Part shown: positions 1-10,213 of the stretch, one piece after another
Layout: each line of letters opens with the position of its first letter
How positions within the stretch are numbered: position 1 is the stretch's first letter
Origin: Basidiobolus heterosporus B8920
Taxonomy: Eukaryota; Basidiobolomycota; Basidiobolomycetes; Basidiobolales; Basidiobolaceae
Direction: 5' to 3'
DNA length: 41,729 bases
NCBI GenBank assembly: GCA_000697455.1
Contig: JNET01029041.1
Location: 1 to 41,729 of the forward strand
Program-made: the position numbers and the translations under genes
Notes under the pieces: generated by a model
What the model saw: only the letters and a program-made list of their open reading frames with translations
Told to the model about the DNA's origin: nothing
Database searches by the model: none

Positions 1-621
1 TGTAGGCGACTAGATAGCACACAGCAACGTGCTCATATGTTGTCATATGGTAGATCCCAATCTCATGACCTCTTGCCTGAAGCCGGACAGAGCCAATCAA
101 TTGATGTTCCGGAGGGGTTGGCCTCAGCAGGATACCTCACAACGCCGTGAACAGAAATGATGGTGCAAAGCAGGCGTAGCGTGTTAGTTTGAATGGTGTT
201 GATGCATTGCAAATCTACAACTAACGCTCACTACTGATGAAACAATACAACGCTACTTGCATTTTTTGACAAGAAATCTACGGATTTGGGCAATTCAGGG
301 GCAGCAACATTTGGTGTAACATCTTGGTCCCGTTATTCAGAAGATCCAAATTCACTCCGCTGCAATATTTTCCTTATCCATCTTGGTGTATAAAACTATT
401 GGCCATAATACGATGACTAATTCTTTATCTTTCTTACTGAAGTCCATCTGTAGCCGTGATTTTTTTCAGTAATTATCAAATTGGCCATCATATCATTAAG
501 GAGACAACGGGATATACATATTGGCTGTATATATTTGGGCTGCTCGCTGAAAGGTCACTAATTATCCTCCGCGAATTCTTTGACTATTACATAGAGATTT
601 GTATATTTTTATTCTCCTACA
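1..621. other. Intergenic, upstream of DAHP synthase
   Basis: No open frame with recognisable protein features on either strand. The right part is the presumed promoter of the DAHP synthase gene and holds a TATATAT run near 527, about 90 bp before its start codon. The first 200 bases are richer in G and C but I cannot assign them to a gene. Confidence 0.6.
527..534 (+). promoter_or_regulatory. TATA-like element of DAHP synthase
   Basis: The run GTATATATTT lies about 90 bp upstream of the ATG at 622, a plausible TATA position for a fungal gene. Assigned from sequence and spacing only. Confidence 0.4.
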
Positions 622-1772
622 ATGACCTTTGAACAAACAGACGACCTCCGCATCACTGGGTATGACCCTCTTCTACCCCCTCAAATTATCCAACAAGAGC
701 ACCCTTTAACTGAAGAAGCGAGAAACACTGTCCAACTGGGCCGCAAGAAGGCAACCGCTGTCTTAAAGGGTGAGGACGATAGAGTCCTGGTAATTGTTGG
801 ACCTTGCTCCATTCACAATATTGAAGCAGCTAAAGAGTATGGTTAGTATTCCCTACACTTCTGTCATAGATAACTGGTTTATTCATACCAATATTTCACA
901 TAACAGCACAAAAGTTGAAAAATGTTGCCGAGAAGCATGACAATGAGCTTGTGATAATTATGCGCGCGTATTTTGAGAAGCCTCGCACTACTGTTGGCTG
1001 GAAGGGCTTGATTAACGATCCATTTCTGGACGGAAGCTTCCAAATCAACAAGGGCCTTCGTATTTCTCGTCAATTATTGATTGACATCACCTCCATGGGT
1101 GTCCCTGTTGGTTCCGAGTTGTTGGATACCATTTCTCCGCAGTTCCTCGCAGACCTTATTTCTTGGGGCGCCATTGGGGCTAGAACTACCGAATGCCAAC
1201 TCCATCGTGAGCTTGCTTCAGGTGTATCTTTCCCAGTTGGATTCAAAAACGGAACGGATGGTAATGCTGGTATTGCTCTTGATGCGATTCGCGCGGCCTC
1301 TCACCCACATCATTTCCTTGGTGTCACGAAGCAGGGACTAGCAGCTATCACGAACACTGCTGGTAACGATACCTGTCATATTATTTTGCGTGGCGGAAAC
1401 ACTGGCCCCAATTACGAGAAGCAGCACATTGCAGGAATTCGTGAGGAATTACGCAAGACCAAGTTGAAGGAAGTGATCATGGTTGACTGCAGCCACGGCA
1501 ATAGCTGCAAACTTCATACTAATCAACCCAAAGTTTGCTCAAACCTTGCACAGCAAATCGCCAATGGGGACAATTCTATTGTCGGCTTAATGATCGAAAG
1601 CAACCTGGTCGCTGGTAGACAAGATATCCCCAAAGAAGGACCGGAATCCCTAACCTATGGGCAGAGTATTACTGATGCTTGTGTTGACTGGGATTGTACT
1701 GTGGAGATGTTGGATGGATTAGCCAAAGCAGTGCAGCAACGCAGAAGTTTACGTGCCAATGGAAACCATTAA
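622..1772 (+). CDS. 3-deoxy-D-arabino-heptulosonate-7-phosphate (DAHP) synthase, class I
   Basis: First enzyme of the shikimate pathway: condenses phosphoenolpyruvate and erythrose 4-phosphate to DAHP, committing carbon to aromatic amino acids. Two exons, 622-841 and 907-1772; the intron has donor GTTAGT and acceptor AACAG and splits an Ala codon. The product is 361 residues, close to the roughly 370 of yeast Aro3/Aro4. Visible signatures are VGPCSIHN (metal-binding Cys) near residue 60, RAYFEKPRTTVGWKG (PEP-binding), FKNGTDGN, VDCSHGNS and MIESNLVAGRQ. The N-terminal part before the barrel, which in AroFGH-type enzymes takes part in feedback inhibition, is present (DDLRITGYDPLLPP), so an allosteric isozyme is likely. 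I cannot tell the Phe-sensitive from the Tyr-sensitive type, so I give no ARO3 or ARO4 symbol. Confidence 0.95.
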
Positions 1773-2815
1773 ATACAGTAGTCTATCATTTTGCTTCTAA
1801 GCTACCTGTAACATTGGAATTGACATGTGAATAGCGCATCTTCATTTATAGTATATACATATATATTTAACTATAGTTTTTATCACTCGATTACCCGTGA
1901 TTTCAACTCTTCACACAACACAATAAACGAACTATTGTCGCTCACCAAGCTTGGCCATTTTCTTTGAGGTTATCCTGCATCAACAAAGACTGGCATCTTG
2001 ACATTAGTCTTTGACGGATTTAAGGTGGGTTGTACAGAATTTTCATTGATTTAGAGTTCACTTGTAACTGCAATGCGAAGGCGGCGATTCTATTGTATAT
2101 ATACTACAAAGAACTCTGTAAGTATCCTAGAATCATAATAAATCAAGCAAATATAATCGTTAGAGTCATTATAATATACCTGACTGGATAAAGCCGATTG
2201 TTTGAATTGAATTTTTCTTGGTAAATCAAGTTATTTACTGAAAAGGAACAATAATTATTACTTGCATGCCAAATACTACTTTTGTTTTGCCAGATGTGAT
2301 AGGATTACTTCTAAATAACGCCAATTGCAGTACGTCAAACGTTACATCTCCTTGAGCTGTCACCGTGTTAGATACGACAAGCAGGTGCATCATCACCATT
2401 TCACAATATCCAGCTCAATTTACATTAACCTTGCGTGCGTCATCTATTTGGAAGCAACCTATCTTACAAAGAAGAAATTGGGCGAAATTGAATACGAAAG
2501 ACGTAGTACAACATTTAATGCAATAAAGGTGCTTCGAGATTTTCACCTCAGTCTCAAAGTCAAGAAAAACTTGATTCTCTCCAGAAACGGTTATCTTATT
2601 CTGAGTCAGGTAACTTTGTAGTGATACGATTTTAATTGCTGCAACTTTACTGAATTGTCTAATATATTTTCAGTTAGATCACCCAGCATATTCTACAACA
2701 TATAAAGCATAGTCCCGTACTTCTTTATCTTACAAACTTTAGCGACTGATTTCTTCATCATACTAGTGCAGGTCACTTACAACATCTACTTTCTTTATCG
2801 AAAACTTCTCTAAAC
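1773..2815. other. Intergenic, DAHP synthase to LPMO-like gene
   Basis: Contains the 3' end of the DAHP synthase transcript, with an AATAAA at 1922-1927 about 150 bp after the stop, then AT-rich sequence and the promoter of the next gene. A 98-codon open stretch at 2325-2621 has no ATG start and no recognisable composition; I do not call it. The TATA element for the next gene is at about 2700. Confidence 0.5.
2700..2706 (+). promoter_or_regulatory. TATA box of the LPMO-like gene
   Basis: ACATATAAAGCA lies about 115 bp before the ATG at 2816. The downstream leader is pyrimidine-rich (CTTCTTTATC, CTTTCTTTATCG), as is common before the transcription starts of strongly expressed fungal genes. 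Confidence 0.5.
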
Positions 2816-3634
2816 ATGTGGGGCAAAAAGCTGATCACTCTAGCAATCGTTTCACTTGCATGTGCTGTCAATGTTCAAGGCCATTCTTACTTGACTGGGC
2901 CCGATCCACGTGTCAGACAAGGTCAATGTCGCCTCGATGGCAAAACATTTACCGGTTCAAATCCAAAGCAATGCTACGGACCATGCGAAACTACTGTCGT
3001 AACTCCCTTAAACAAACGTGCCGTATATCAAAGAGGCCAGCAGATCAGTGTCTCTTGGGCACGTAACAATCACCCTGGAGGGTTTGTTCGTATTGCCTTT
3101 GCGAAAACTTCTAAATCCAAGAGTGCTAGCGAATTCGACAAAAACGTTCACAAATATTCTTGCTATGAAGCTGGACCCGGATGTCGTGGTCAAGGCAGTA
3201 AAAACAACAATGACAAGTTAGGTAGCAACACCAAGAATTGTAATACTGCTATCAATATTCCGAAGTGGCTTGATGATGGTGAGTGGACTCTTCAGTGGTC
3301 ATGGTATGGCTCCATGCAAGGCCATGGGGACTTCTATTCTTGCTCAGATATTGTCATCAAGGGCGGACCTAAGGGTAATAGCCAAGGTGCTGCGTTTGAA
3401 GGAGGCGATCCTCGTAATCCTAGCAAGCAAGTTTGCGCTATTGGATGGGGTGACCGTCTGGGAGTTTGTAAATGGAACAGATGCTGGGATTCCAATAACA
3501 AGAACTCTCGTGCACCTTTCGAAAAGAAGGGATGGAACACAAATGTTGTCATCAACACTGTTCCTTATTCAAAAACTCCATTGAAAATGTTACCTGGACG
3601 TAATCCCAATACCAACAAGTCAACACCTTGGTAA
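2816..3634 (+). CDS. Secreted copper lytic polysaccharide monooxygenase-like protein
   Basis: Intronless, 272 residues. Residues 1-22 are a typical signal peptide (KKLITLAIVSLACAVNVQG); predicted cleavage leaves His23 as the mature N-terminus, the hallmark of LPMOs, whose N-terminal His forms half of the copper histidine brace. The second brace His is probably His86 in NNHPGGFVRIAF. An axial aromatic is offered by HGDFYSCSDI (residues 170-179), the usual last strand of the LPMO core. The mature chain has ten cysteines, fitting a disulfide-rich secreted fold. After about residue 190 comes a tail with a Cys/Trp cluster (CAIGW, GVCKWNRCW) that I cannot match to a known carbohydrate-binding module. 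The likely role is oxidative cleavage of chitin or another cell-wall polysaccharide outside the cell. The CAZy AA family is not assignable by eye. The next gene is also a secreted carbohydrate-binding protein on the same strand. Confidence 0.75.
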   Translation: MWGKKLITLAIVSLACAVNVQGHSYLTGPDPRVRQGQCRLDGKTFTGSNPKQCYGPCETTVVTPLNKRAVYQRGQQISVSWARNNHPGGFVRIAFAKTSKSKSASEFDKNVHKYSCYEAGPGCRGQGSKNNNDKLGSNTKNCNTAINIPKWLDDGEWTLQWSWYGSMQGHGDFYSCSDIVIKGGPKGNSQGAAFEGGDPRNPSKQVCAIGWGDRLGVCKWNRCWDSNNKNSRAPFEKKGWNTNVVINTVPYSKTPLKMLPGRNPNTNKSTPW

Positions 3635-5106
3635 AATTGTCATGGATATTCAATTAGCTTGATTTCATTTGACTTTAATAAACGTACATTTCCAACCATT
3701 TGATGGCTCACAAATATTTCTGGAAACACAACTCTCAGGATGAAGAAATCGGCGTGTATGTGGCATACACAGCGATACTAAAGATTTGATGACTCCTATT
3801 TCACTATCAGGACCTACTGCTAATGCATTTCCTTGTCATCAAATCTAATTAAGGAGGGCTCGCCAAGGAGAACCAAGTTCAGGGATGCAACTTGAGCATT
3901 TGATTGTTTTTTGCCAGTACAGATCGAATATATTGAATATACACTCTTGGGTCAGGGAGACCAGTATATCAGATCGTTAGGAATCTTCTTTTAATGAAAC
4001 AAGATACAATTTTTATACATCTCGATTGATAAGCTTCTAGATATTCTTGGTTCAAATACCGTTTTGAATCCATTTTTCGATCCCTGAACACGATCAACCT
4101 CTTGGCCTATCATATAGGGATTTTCACACGGATGTAGGATTGATTTTATAGCAACACTGTCCTATGGCAAGAGACTATCTCAATTCAACTTGATTTCCTG
4201 ACAACATCTGAGAGAATTCATCCTAAAATATATACACATTCAGGTTGTGATTAGAATTGAGTTATGAAGGACAAATACAGTAAAACCAGTGCATGTTGGT
4301 CTGGAAACTCGCGAACACGAGATTCCATAGAAAATGGCTCGGCTGCAGTAGATTACCCACAGGTCGCACAAATATATGGTAGAGAAACGTTTGTGTCCAT
4401 TTGATGCTCAATCTGTAGTCTACAATCAATACTTCATGTTCACATTCTTGGGAGCATTCGTCGTTCTATTCCTAAGATTTGGCGATCATCAATGCTCCTT
4501 TCCCCCTTCGATAGAACTAATAAGTTTATTTTAATCTCGCGAGTATCCAAGCTAAAATCAAATAAACTGCATCCCACGGAAGAGTAATATGAGGGGGATG
4601 TCTTTTAAAGTATTGGTATGAAATCCACGAAATCCTACTCGAGACCCAATTTAATTCACAGACCACAAATGAACACAACACTGCTTATGAGATCAGCAAA
4701 TCTAAGGAGCTATTAATAGCCTTACAAACCACTACATCAATCCATTCACTGCTTAATCAGTCAAAATGGATTTATGTACCTCCTCAAGTGGCACAGCTTA
4801 AATTGAACTGGTATGGAGATGAAAGTGGGGGCTCAATATTGAGCTTCTACGGTAATTGTTAGTGAAAGGGCATGTTGTGGTTCCACCAAGCCATGACCTT
4901 ATATATGTATGATTGCCCTATCGTTCCTAGCCACTTATCACTTGGTATCTTTATCCATATATTCCCTTATTTTTCAGGCGCTTGGCCGTCCATACTCCCT
5001 CTCTTCTCCTTGCACCTTTAACATCGGTGCTTTCCTCCTACACCATCACCTATCGTGAGATCCTTTTATCATCGATTAGAACTTCTTTTTCACTAAGTAG
5101 CGTATC
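3635..5106. other. Intergenic, LPMO-like to CBM9-like gene
   Basis: About 1.5 kb with no supported gene. An AATAAA at 3677-3682 is a likely polyadenylation signal for the LPMO-like gene, about 45 bp after its stop. The 3' half is the presumed promoter of the CBM9-like gene; TTATATATG at about 4900 is about 200 bp upstream, followed by a long pyrimidine-rich stretch (4960-5050) that is probably the transcribed leader. Confidence 0.5.
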
Positions 5107-6384
5107 ATGAGATTGTCCGAAGTCTTGCAATCAGTTGTAGTTTTGGGATTAGCCGCTTCTTCTTTGGGCAACAACACCTGTAAGGTCCCTTCTCCCAAAA
5201 CTCACGTATCCTATCGCGCCTCCGGTCCTATCGTTCTTGATGGCAAACTTGACGACCCAGCCTGGGAGAAAGTCCCTTGGACTGATAACTTCGGCAATAT
5301 TCAGGGGCCTGCTGGTACACCCCCTCCTTCTATGATGAACACTCGTGTGAAGGTAAATTGAAATACCATCTATGAATTCGTAGCTAGTTTCTAAGTGATG
5401 TTTCAGATCATGTTTGATGAAGATTATATCTACGTTGGTGCCCAAATCGATGAAGAAATTATTCGTGCCAAGTCCGACTATTGTGAGGGCAAAAGTAAGG
5501 AATTTCAGTCTATCTAGATATCTTTCATATATACTAAAGTACTCTTAGAATGGGATGATAACGATTTCCAGTTCTATCTCGATGCTGACCGTACCAACAA
5601 AAATCTCAAGGTGATCAAGATGAACGCCTTGGGCCTGTACGAGTCTTTGATCTATGACAAACCCCCTAGTAGCAAGGGTGTTGGCAAGCCTTGGGATATC
5701 AAATCTAAATTTGAGTTCAAAGTATACACAAACGGCAAGGTTAACGACCCAAGATGGACGAAGGTCAAGGGTGGATTTTGGTCAGTTGAATGGAAGCTCC
5801 ACAAGAGCCTCCTATCCAACAAAGCTGTCAGCAAGCGTGATGTCGAAGGAGTTCCAGCATACCAGAACATGAATTTCTTGCGTACTGGTTACAATCCAAC
5901 CTCCGTATATCCTCTTCCTAACCAATCGAATTTCACCAGCACTGCCTCTTTGTTCTTTGGAATTCCAATGGTACCCAACATGCAGAGCATTCAGAAACGC
6001 CATCAGGTTACATCAAGATACCAATTCTCTTGGACCCCCCAATACTCTAATGATCCTACCGATTCTGATCTTTGGGGCCATGTTGAGTTCAAGGATACTA
6101 CTGATACCTCCGTTCCATTTGTTGAGGACCCCAACTACGCTACCCGCTATGCTCTCATCCAAGTCTACTATGCCCAGCAACTCTTTGCTTCCAAGAACAA
6201 TGGCAAGTACGCCAACATTTACTCAAAATTGAATATCGAATCGGACATTATCGGTAGATGCGTTCCTATTCCTAAGATCAAGGTTTCTAACGACTGCCTG
6301 AACTTCGATGCTTTCATCAAGAAGAGCAAGATGGTTGGCACCATTAATGACAGTCGTGAAATCAACTTCAGGGCTCAAGTTTAA
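5107..6384 (+). CDS. Secreted CBM9-like carbohydrate-binding protein
   Basis: Three exons, 5107-5352, 5407-5494 and 5549-6384, giving 389 residues; both introns are 54 nt with GTAA donors. The N-terminus (MRLSEVLQSVVVLGLAASSLG) is a signal peptide. Residues about 35-90 read VLDGKLDDPAWEKVPWTDNF, then IMFDEDYIYVGAQIDEE across the first splice and DNDFQFYLDAD after the second. This order (DGxLDDPAW, D-YLYVG, D-F-F-DPD) is characteristic of the CBM9-like immunoglobulin fold of bacterial xylanases and of related stand-alone fungal proteins. The remainder lacks recognisable catalytic motifs, so a binding or adhesion role at the wall or on plant or fungal polysaccharide is inferred. It lies downstream of and parallel to the LPMO-like gene; the 1.5-kb gap argues for separate promoters. 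Confidence 0.8.
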
Positions 6385-7157
6385 CTTCATTTTTTGAAAA
6401 CCATTTTCCTTCACACTGATCGATCTCAAATGATATGAATCCCTTAATCAGTTTTTGTTTGCCTTAATTATGTATTACATCTTTGTGTCCTTTTTGATAT
6501 GTGGTCTTCATTCCATTACCATCTCATAAATGTATTCCCCAACATGGGGTTACTGCGTAACTCTTATCATTAAAGTTGATTTCAATCACCTACGATATTG
6601 GTGTATGTTGTGACTACAGGCCATGGTCGCCAGTTCTTGACCATACCGACTATATATTGATCTTAATCAATGATCCAGTGTCACAAGGATTTGTTTTACA
6701 TCATATAGATCTTGATCCTTTGGGCTGAGCCTTGTCTGCACATATTGAAGCCGGGTTACTTCTTATATATCCTATTGTAATGCATGAATCAGTTCATGTC
6801 AGACAATACATTACAATATAAGCGCTTACATAATAGTCACTGGTTGAAACAGAAACAATAAGCCATGACTCAGATATCAGTGTGACGTGGTTTGTCAGCA
6901 CGGATTTCCTTTTATAGACAGGAGCATACTAATTAAACTGATTATAAATCGTTAATAATGCATTAGGTAGGTGATACCTGTTTGCAGTATCAGTTTTTTA
7001 GTCCTCCTCCGTTTCATTAACTCACGATATGGATACATTCTAAATAAGGCCAGAATCTATGGTCTACTGCAGTTGATTTATTGCAAAATTTCTTAATCTT
7101 CTTATATTGGATTGCTCACGTTTATTAATTTCAACTTTGTATGCTATCACAAAGATT
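6385..7157. other. Intergenic, CBM9-like to INTS10-like gene
   Basis: About 770 bp, AT-rich, no supported gene. It contains imperfect repeats of TGATCTTAATCAATGATC-like sequence (6650-6720) that may form a weak hairpin but match nothing I recognise. Confidence 0.45.
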
Positions 7158-9906
7158 ATGCCCCTTCTAGAGAACACTTTACTCTACACGTTAGAAACTA
7201 TCAAAAAAGACTTAACCAATGGTGTGATTGAATTAGCTAAACTTAAACTGATTCCACTTGTGGATGCTTATCAGACAGTTTTCGAAGTTCAGGTTTGTTG
7301 TTTATTACTTTGCTGGACAATAGTTGGTTTTTGAAGTTAACATATGAATTTTTAAAGTTACTCTTACTTGAAGTCAGCCTTGCTGAAAGGAATTTTGGGA
7401 AAGCATTACAAGTTTTAACACACCTGTAAGTAATTTCCATTCTACTATAGACTATATATCAAACCACTAAACCTGGCTTTAAGACGAGTGAAGTACAAGT
7501 ACGAAGAAAAGTACAAAGAATTAGTGTGTCGTATTGTTCACTCCGCTTTAATTGGGTCAATCGAGGATTATGCAGGTATTTATTGGTGAAAATTAGTAGT
7601 AGGAGTTAAGTGAGTAGCCCACGTTCTCATACTTCTTTTGTTGGGAATATAGAGTTGTTTCGACTAACGCCTGGTAACCTGCAAAAGGAATTACTTATTG
7701 AAGCAGCAGGTATTACTACTTTGTGAATATATAGAGTTGTATTAAGTTGCTAATATTCTATATTTGAAAGCGCTTCACTCCTCGGCAAAACGTTTGTTTG
7801 ATGCCTCTCGTGTACTTGCATTCCTTTGTTACTTCTTTCCAGAGCTGACGTCTCAATATGGGGTACGCTAGTCAAATATGCATGTTTAGTCGAGTTCCTT
7901 TTTGACACTTTATGCTTTATCTCAGCCAGTTGCTGCTGACTGGGTGATTAGGGTGGAGAAAGAGAGTAATCTCTCAGTACCAGTAAACACTTATCGTCGT
8001 TTCTTCCGTAAGAACTTTTATAAGACTCCCTACCCAAAATTTTTATACTAATTCTTGTCTAGTAAACGGAATCTTACCTCAGATCTTTGCAAACAAAGTG
8101 AACTGTAGAGATCCAGAAGCCAAAGGGTTTAATTTAAACCACACCAACCAAAATACTATACCGTATGAGCTTTTGGTGGAATGGATGAAGCTTCATCAAG
8201 AGTACTATATCGCTCAAATTGAATGGAAAACGATGTATCAATCTATGGTGCATATTTTCAAGCAATGCGAATTTCTTCCTGAAGAATGGTAATTGTGCTT
8301 ATTCAGCAAACTAATCCACGTTGAATTGAAAGCTAAATGTTGGCAACATTTGTATTTTACAGTCAAATATCTTCCGTAGAGCCAGACCAGCATTCAAATC
8401 TCCTTTTTCCCGATACTCTCTTGGAGGCCGTTAACCTTAACAGATACAACTTGCCGAGCCATTTTAAATCCCTTTTCTTGACAACCTGTTTTGCCCAAAT
8501 ATGTTTTGAATACCAATCGTTGATTTTTAATCCGAGCAAACTCCAAGGTAAACCGAGTTTTCTCAATGAATACACTCAATCCCATCTAACCCCTGCCTTA
8601 GAATGCTCAATACCAGTCGGTGACTATAAACTGGACAAAGTCGGCAAAAAAGTGAAAAAAGCCAAAATCAGCAAATCCACAAAGAGCAAACAGAAACCCA
8701 AGGCCATGGCTATAGGCAATGCGGTTGATACGTCTGCTTCGATGTCTTCACCTGATGGTAAATAAGCCAATATCTTTTGCAATTTATTATAGAAGTCTCA
8801 ATTCTAAGTAACCTTGTATAAATAGATTGCATGAAAGTTACCGCACAAACCACAATTACTTTACGTAAAGCCCAGGAGCTCCTTAGTTCAATAGAAGGCA
8901 TAGATGGTGGCTGGATTCTGAAACAGATGGTTAATGACTGGTCTCTACCATTTCATATAGTAAACGGAATTCTTCTTTGCCAAGCAGATATTCGTTTGAT
9001 GGAGGTAAATATGAACCAACACCTTTCAAGTATAATACCTCATTTATCAAAAACATGTTTTGTAGAAGCGATATTCGGACTCGCATAATCTTTACTGTAT
9101 GTTATCAAATAGGTGTCAAGCTAGGTGGCAAAAGAAGAACGAAATTGTGGACGGAACCTCGGTCATATTTCATCCCCTGTATCATTCTCGACTACTCTAT
9201 TCACTTAGCATAACCAGTGACCACATGGGACAACGTAAGGTTCGAGCAAGCCAGGGTTCTTTTGAAAGTTTGATTGAGAACTTACTTGTTTTCTTAGATT
9301 GCTCGAAAATATCTTTTCCCAATTATATATTCAGGAATACCCTGTGAATTTAGCGATCTATGCCTTGATATAGAAAAGTCATCAAAGTTTCGACTTCGGC
9401 CTGCATCCGTATTCGAATTGTTGAGTCGTAGTATACAACATCTAATAACGTTATATGTAAATGACATCGAGCAAAATGGATACGATCACGATTTAGTAGG
9501 AGATTTTTTGGTTTTATTGCAGTTTGCGGAAGCGCAGCTGCCAGAACGACTTCAGTGGATTTCTGGTCTACTCATCCAAAATGGTTCTTTCATTTATCGA
9601 GAATTTTTCCACTTCGTATTTTCTGAGGCGATACTACAACAAATCTTTCAAGTCAGAAATCTCAATGATCTGTTTATATCCCTCTTGCCAGTGAAAAACG
9701 ACGATTCCTCTCCGAATCGATCAGAAGTATCTCAAGTCGAACAAAACCGTACTCTCGAAGCCCACCTACAGCTTGCGCTTGAGAAGACACCCAAAAAAAT
9801 GTTACTGCTACGGGAATTCTGCAAAAGGACTTACCTCCGGGATCAAGGAATACCAGTTCAAAAGTGGCAGCGTAATATACATGCAGTCATGGAATTCTGG
9901 AACTAG
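7158..9906 (+). CDS. Integrator complex subunit 10 (INTS10)-like protein
   Basis: Eleven exons: 7158-7292, 7358-7425, 7451-7575, 7653-7709, 7771-7862, 7926-8007, 8063-8288, 8363-8757, 8826-9004, 9066-9239, 9298-9906. All phases join to 713 residues; human INTS10 is about 710. Recalled INTS10 motifs appear in the same order. LFRLTPGNLQKELLIEA (residues about 111-127) corresponds to LFETLPGRVQCEMLLKV. YFFPELTSQYG corresponds to RRFPETVVQHG. VNTYRRFFLNGILPQIFANK (about 180-199) corresponds to VNCFRKLFVCDVLPLIINN. A basic linker (KVGKKVKKAKISKSTKSKQK) precedes a helical half. FVFSEAILQQIFQVR and LQLALEKTPKKMLLLREFC match the human C-terminus. In animals INTS10 belongs to the INTS10-13-14 arm of Integrator, which binds nucleic acid in RNA polymerase II termination and snRNA 3' processing. 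The extreme N-terminus matches less well. The match is inference from memory, not a search. The exon 10 donor is unusual (GTTCGA). Confidence 0.68.
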
Positions 9907-10213
9907 AGAGACCCGCTACTTTGTATATTCATTTTCTCAGAAAGCAATCTTTTAGTATGTAAATATACGAACAATCCATTTTTCTTGCTCAGATGGAAAC
10001 TACCTACTACCAATCAGTTTCAAGTCTAGTATATGAATAAATATTTTATATTGATGGTTCACAGCTTAGCCTTGGTCTTGGACCTATGATTTATTAGTCA
10101 GATTTCCACAAAAATAGTTATCTACATTAACAAGGCAGGAGGTAGGGTAGATGTTGGATGAAGAAATAGATAGCATGAACTCGTTATAAACGTGAGGCCA
10201 TCGATTCATCAAT
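9907..10213. other. Intergenic between convergent INTS10-like and epimerase genes
   Basis: 307 bp shared 3' region of two convergent genes. AATAAA at 10036-10041 on the + strand, 130 bp after the INTS10-like stop, is a candidate polyadenylation signal. Nothing else seen. Confidence 0.5.

Noticed and set aside
2325-2621. 98-codon open stretch on the + strand upstream of the LPMO-like gene
   Set aside because: No ATG start, no recognisable domain, overlaps the presumed promoter; likely chance.
3008-3584. Open frames overlapping the LPMO-like gene in other frames
   Set aside because: The frame with signal peptide and histidine-brace motifs explains the region; the others have no independent support.
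4030-4070. GGTTCAAATACC, resembling a tRNA B box
   Set aside because: No matching A box or acceptor stem at tRNA spacing; no cloverleaf could be drawn.
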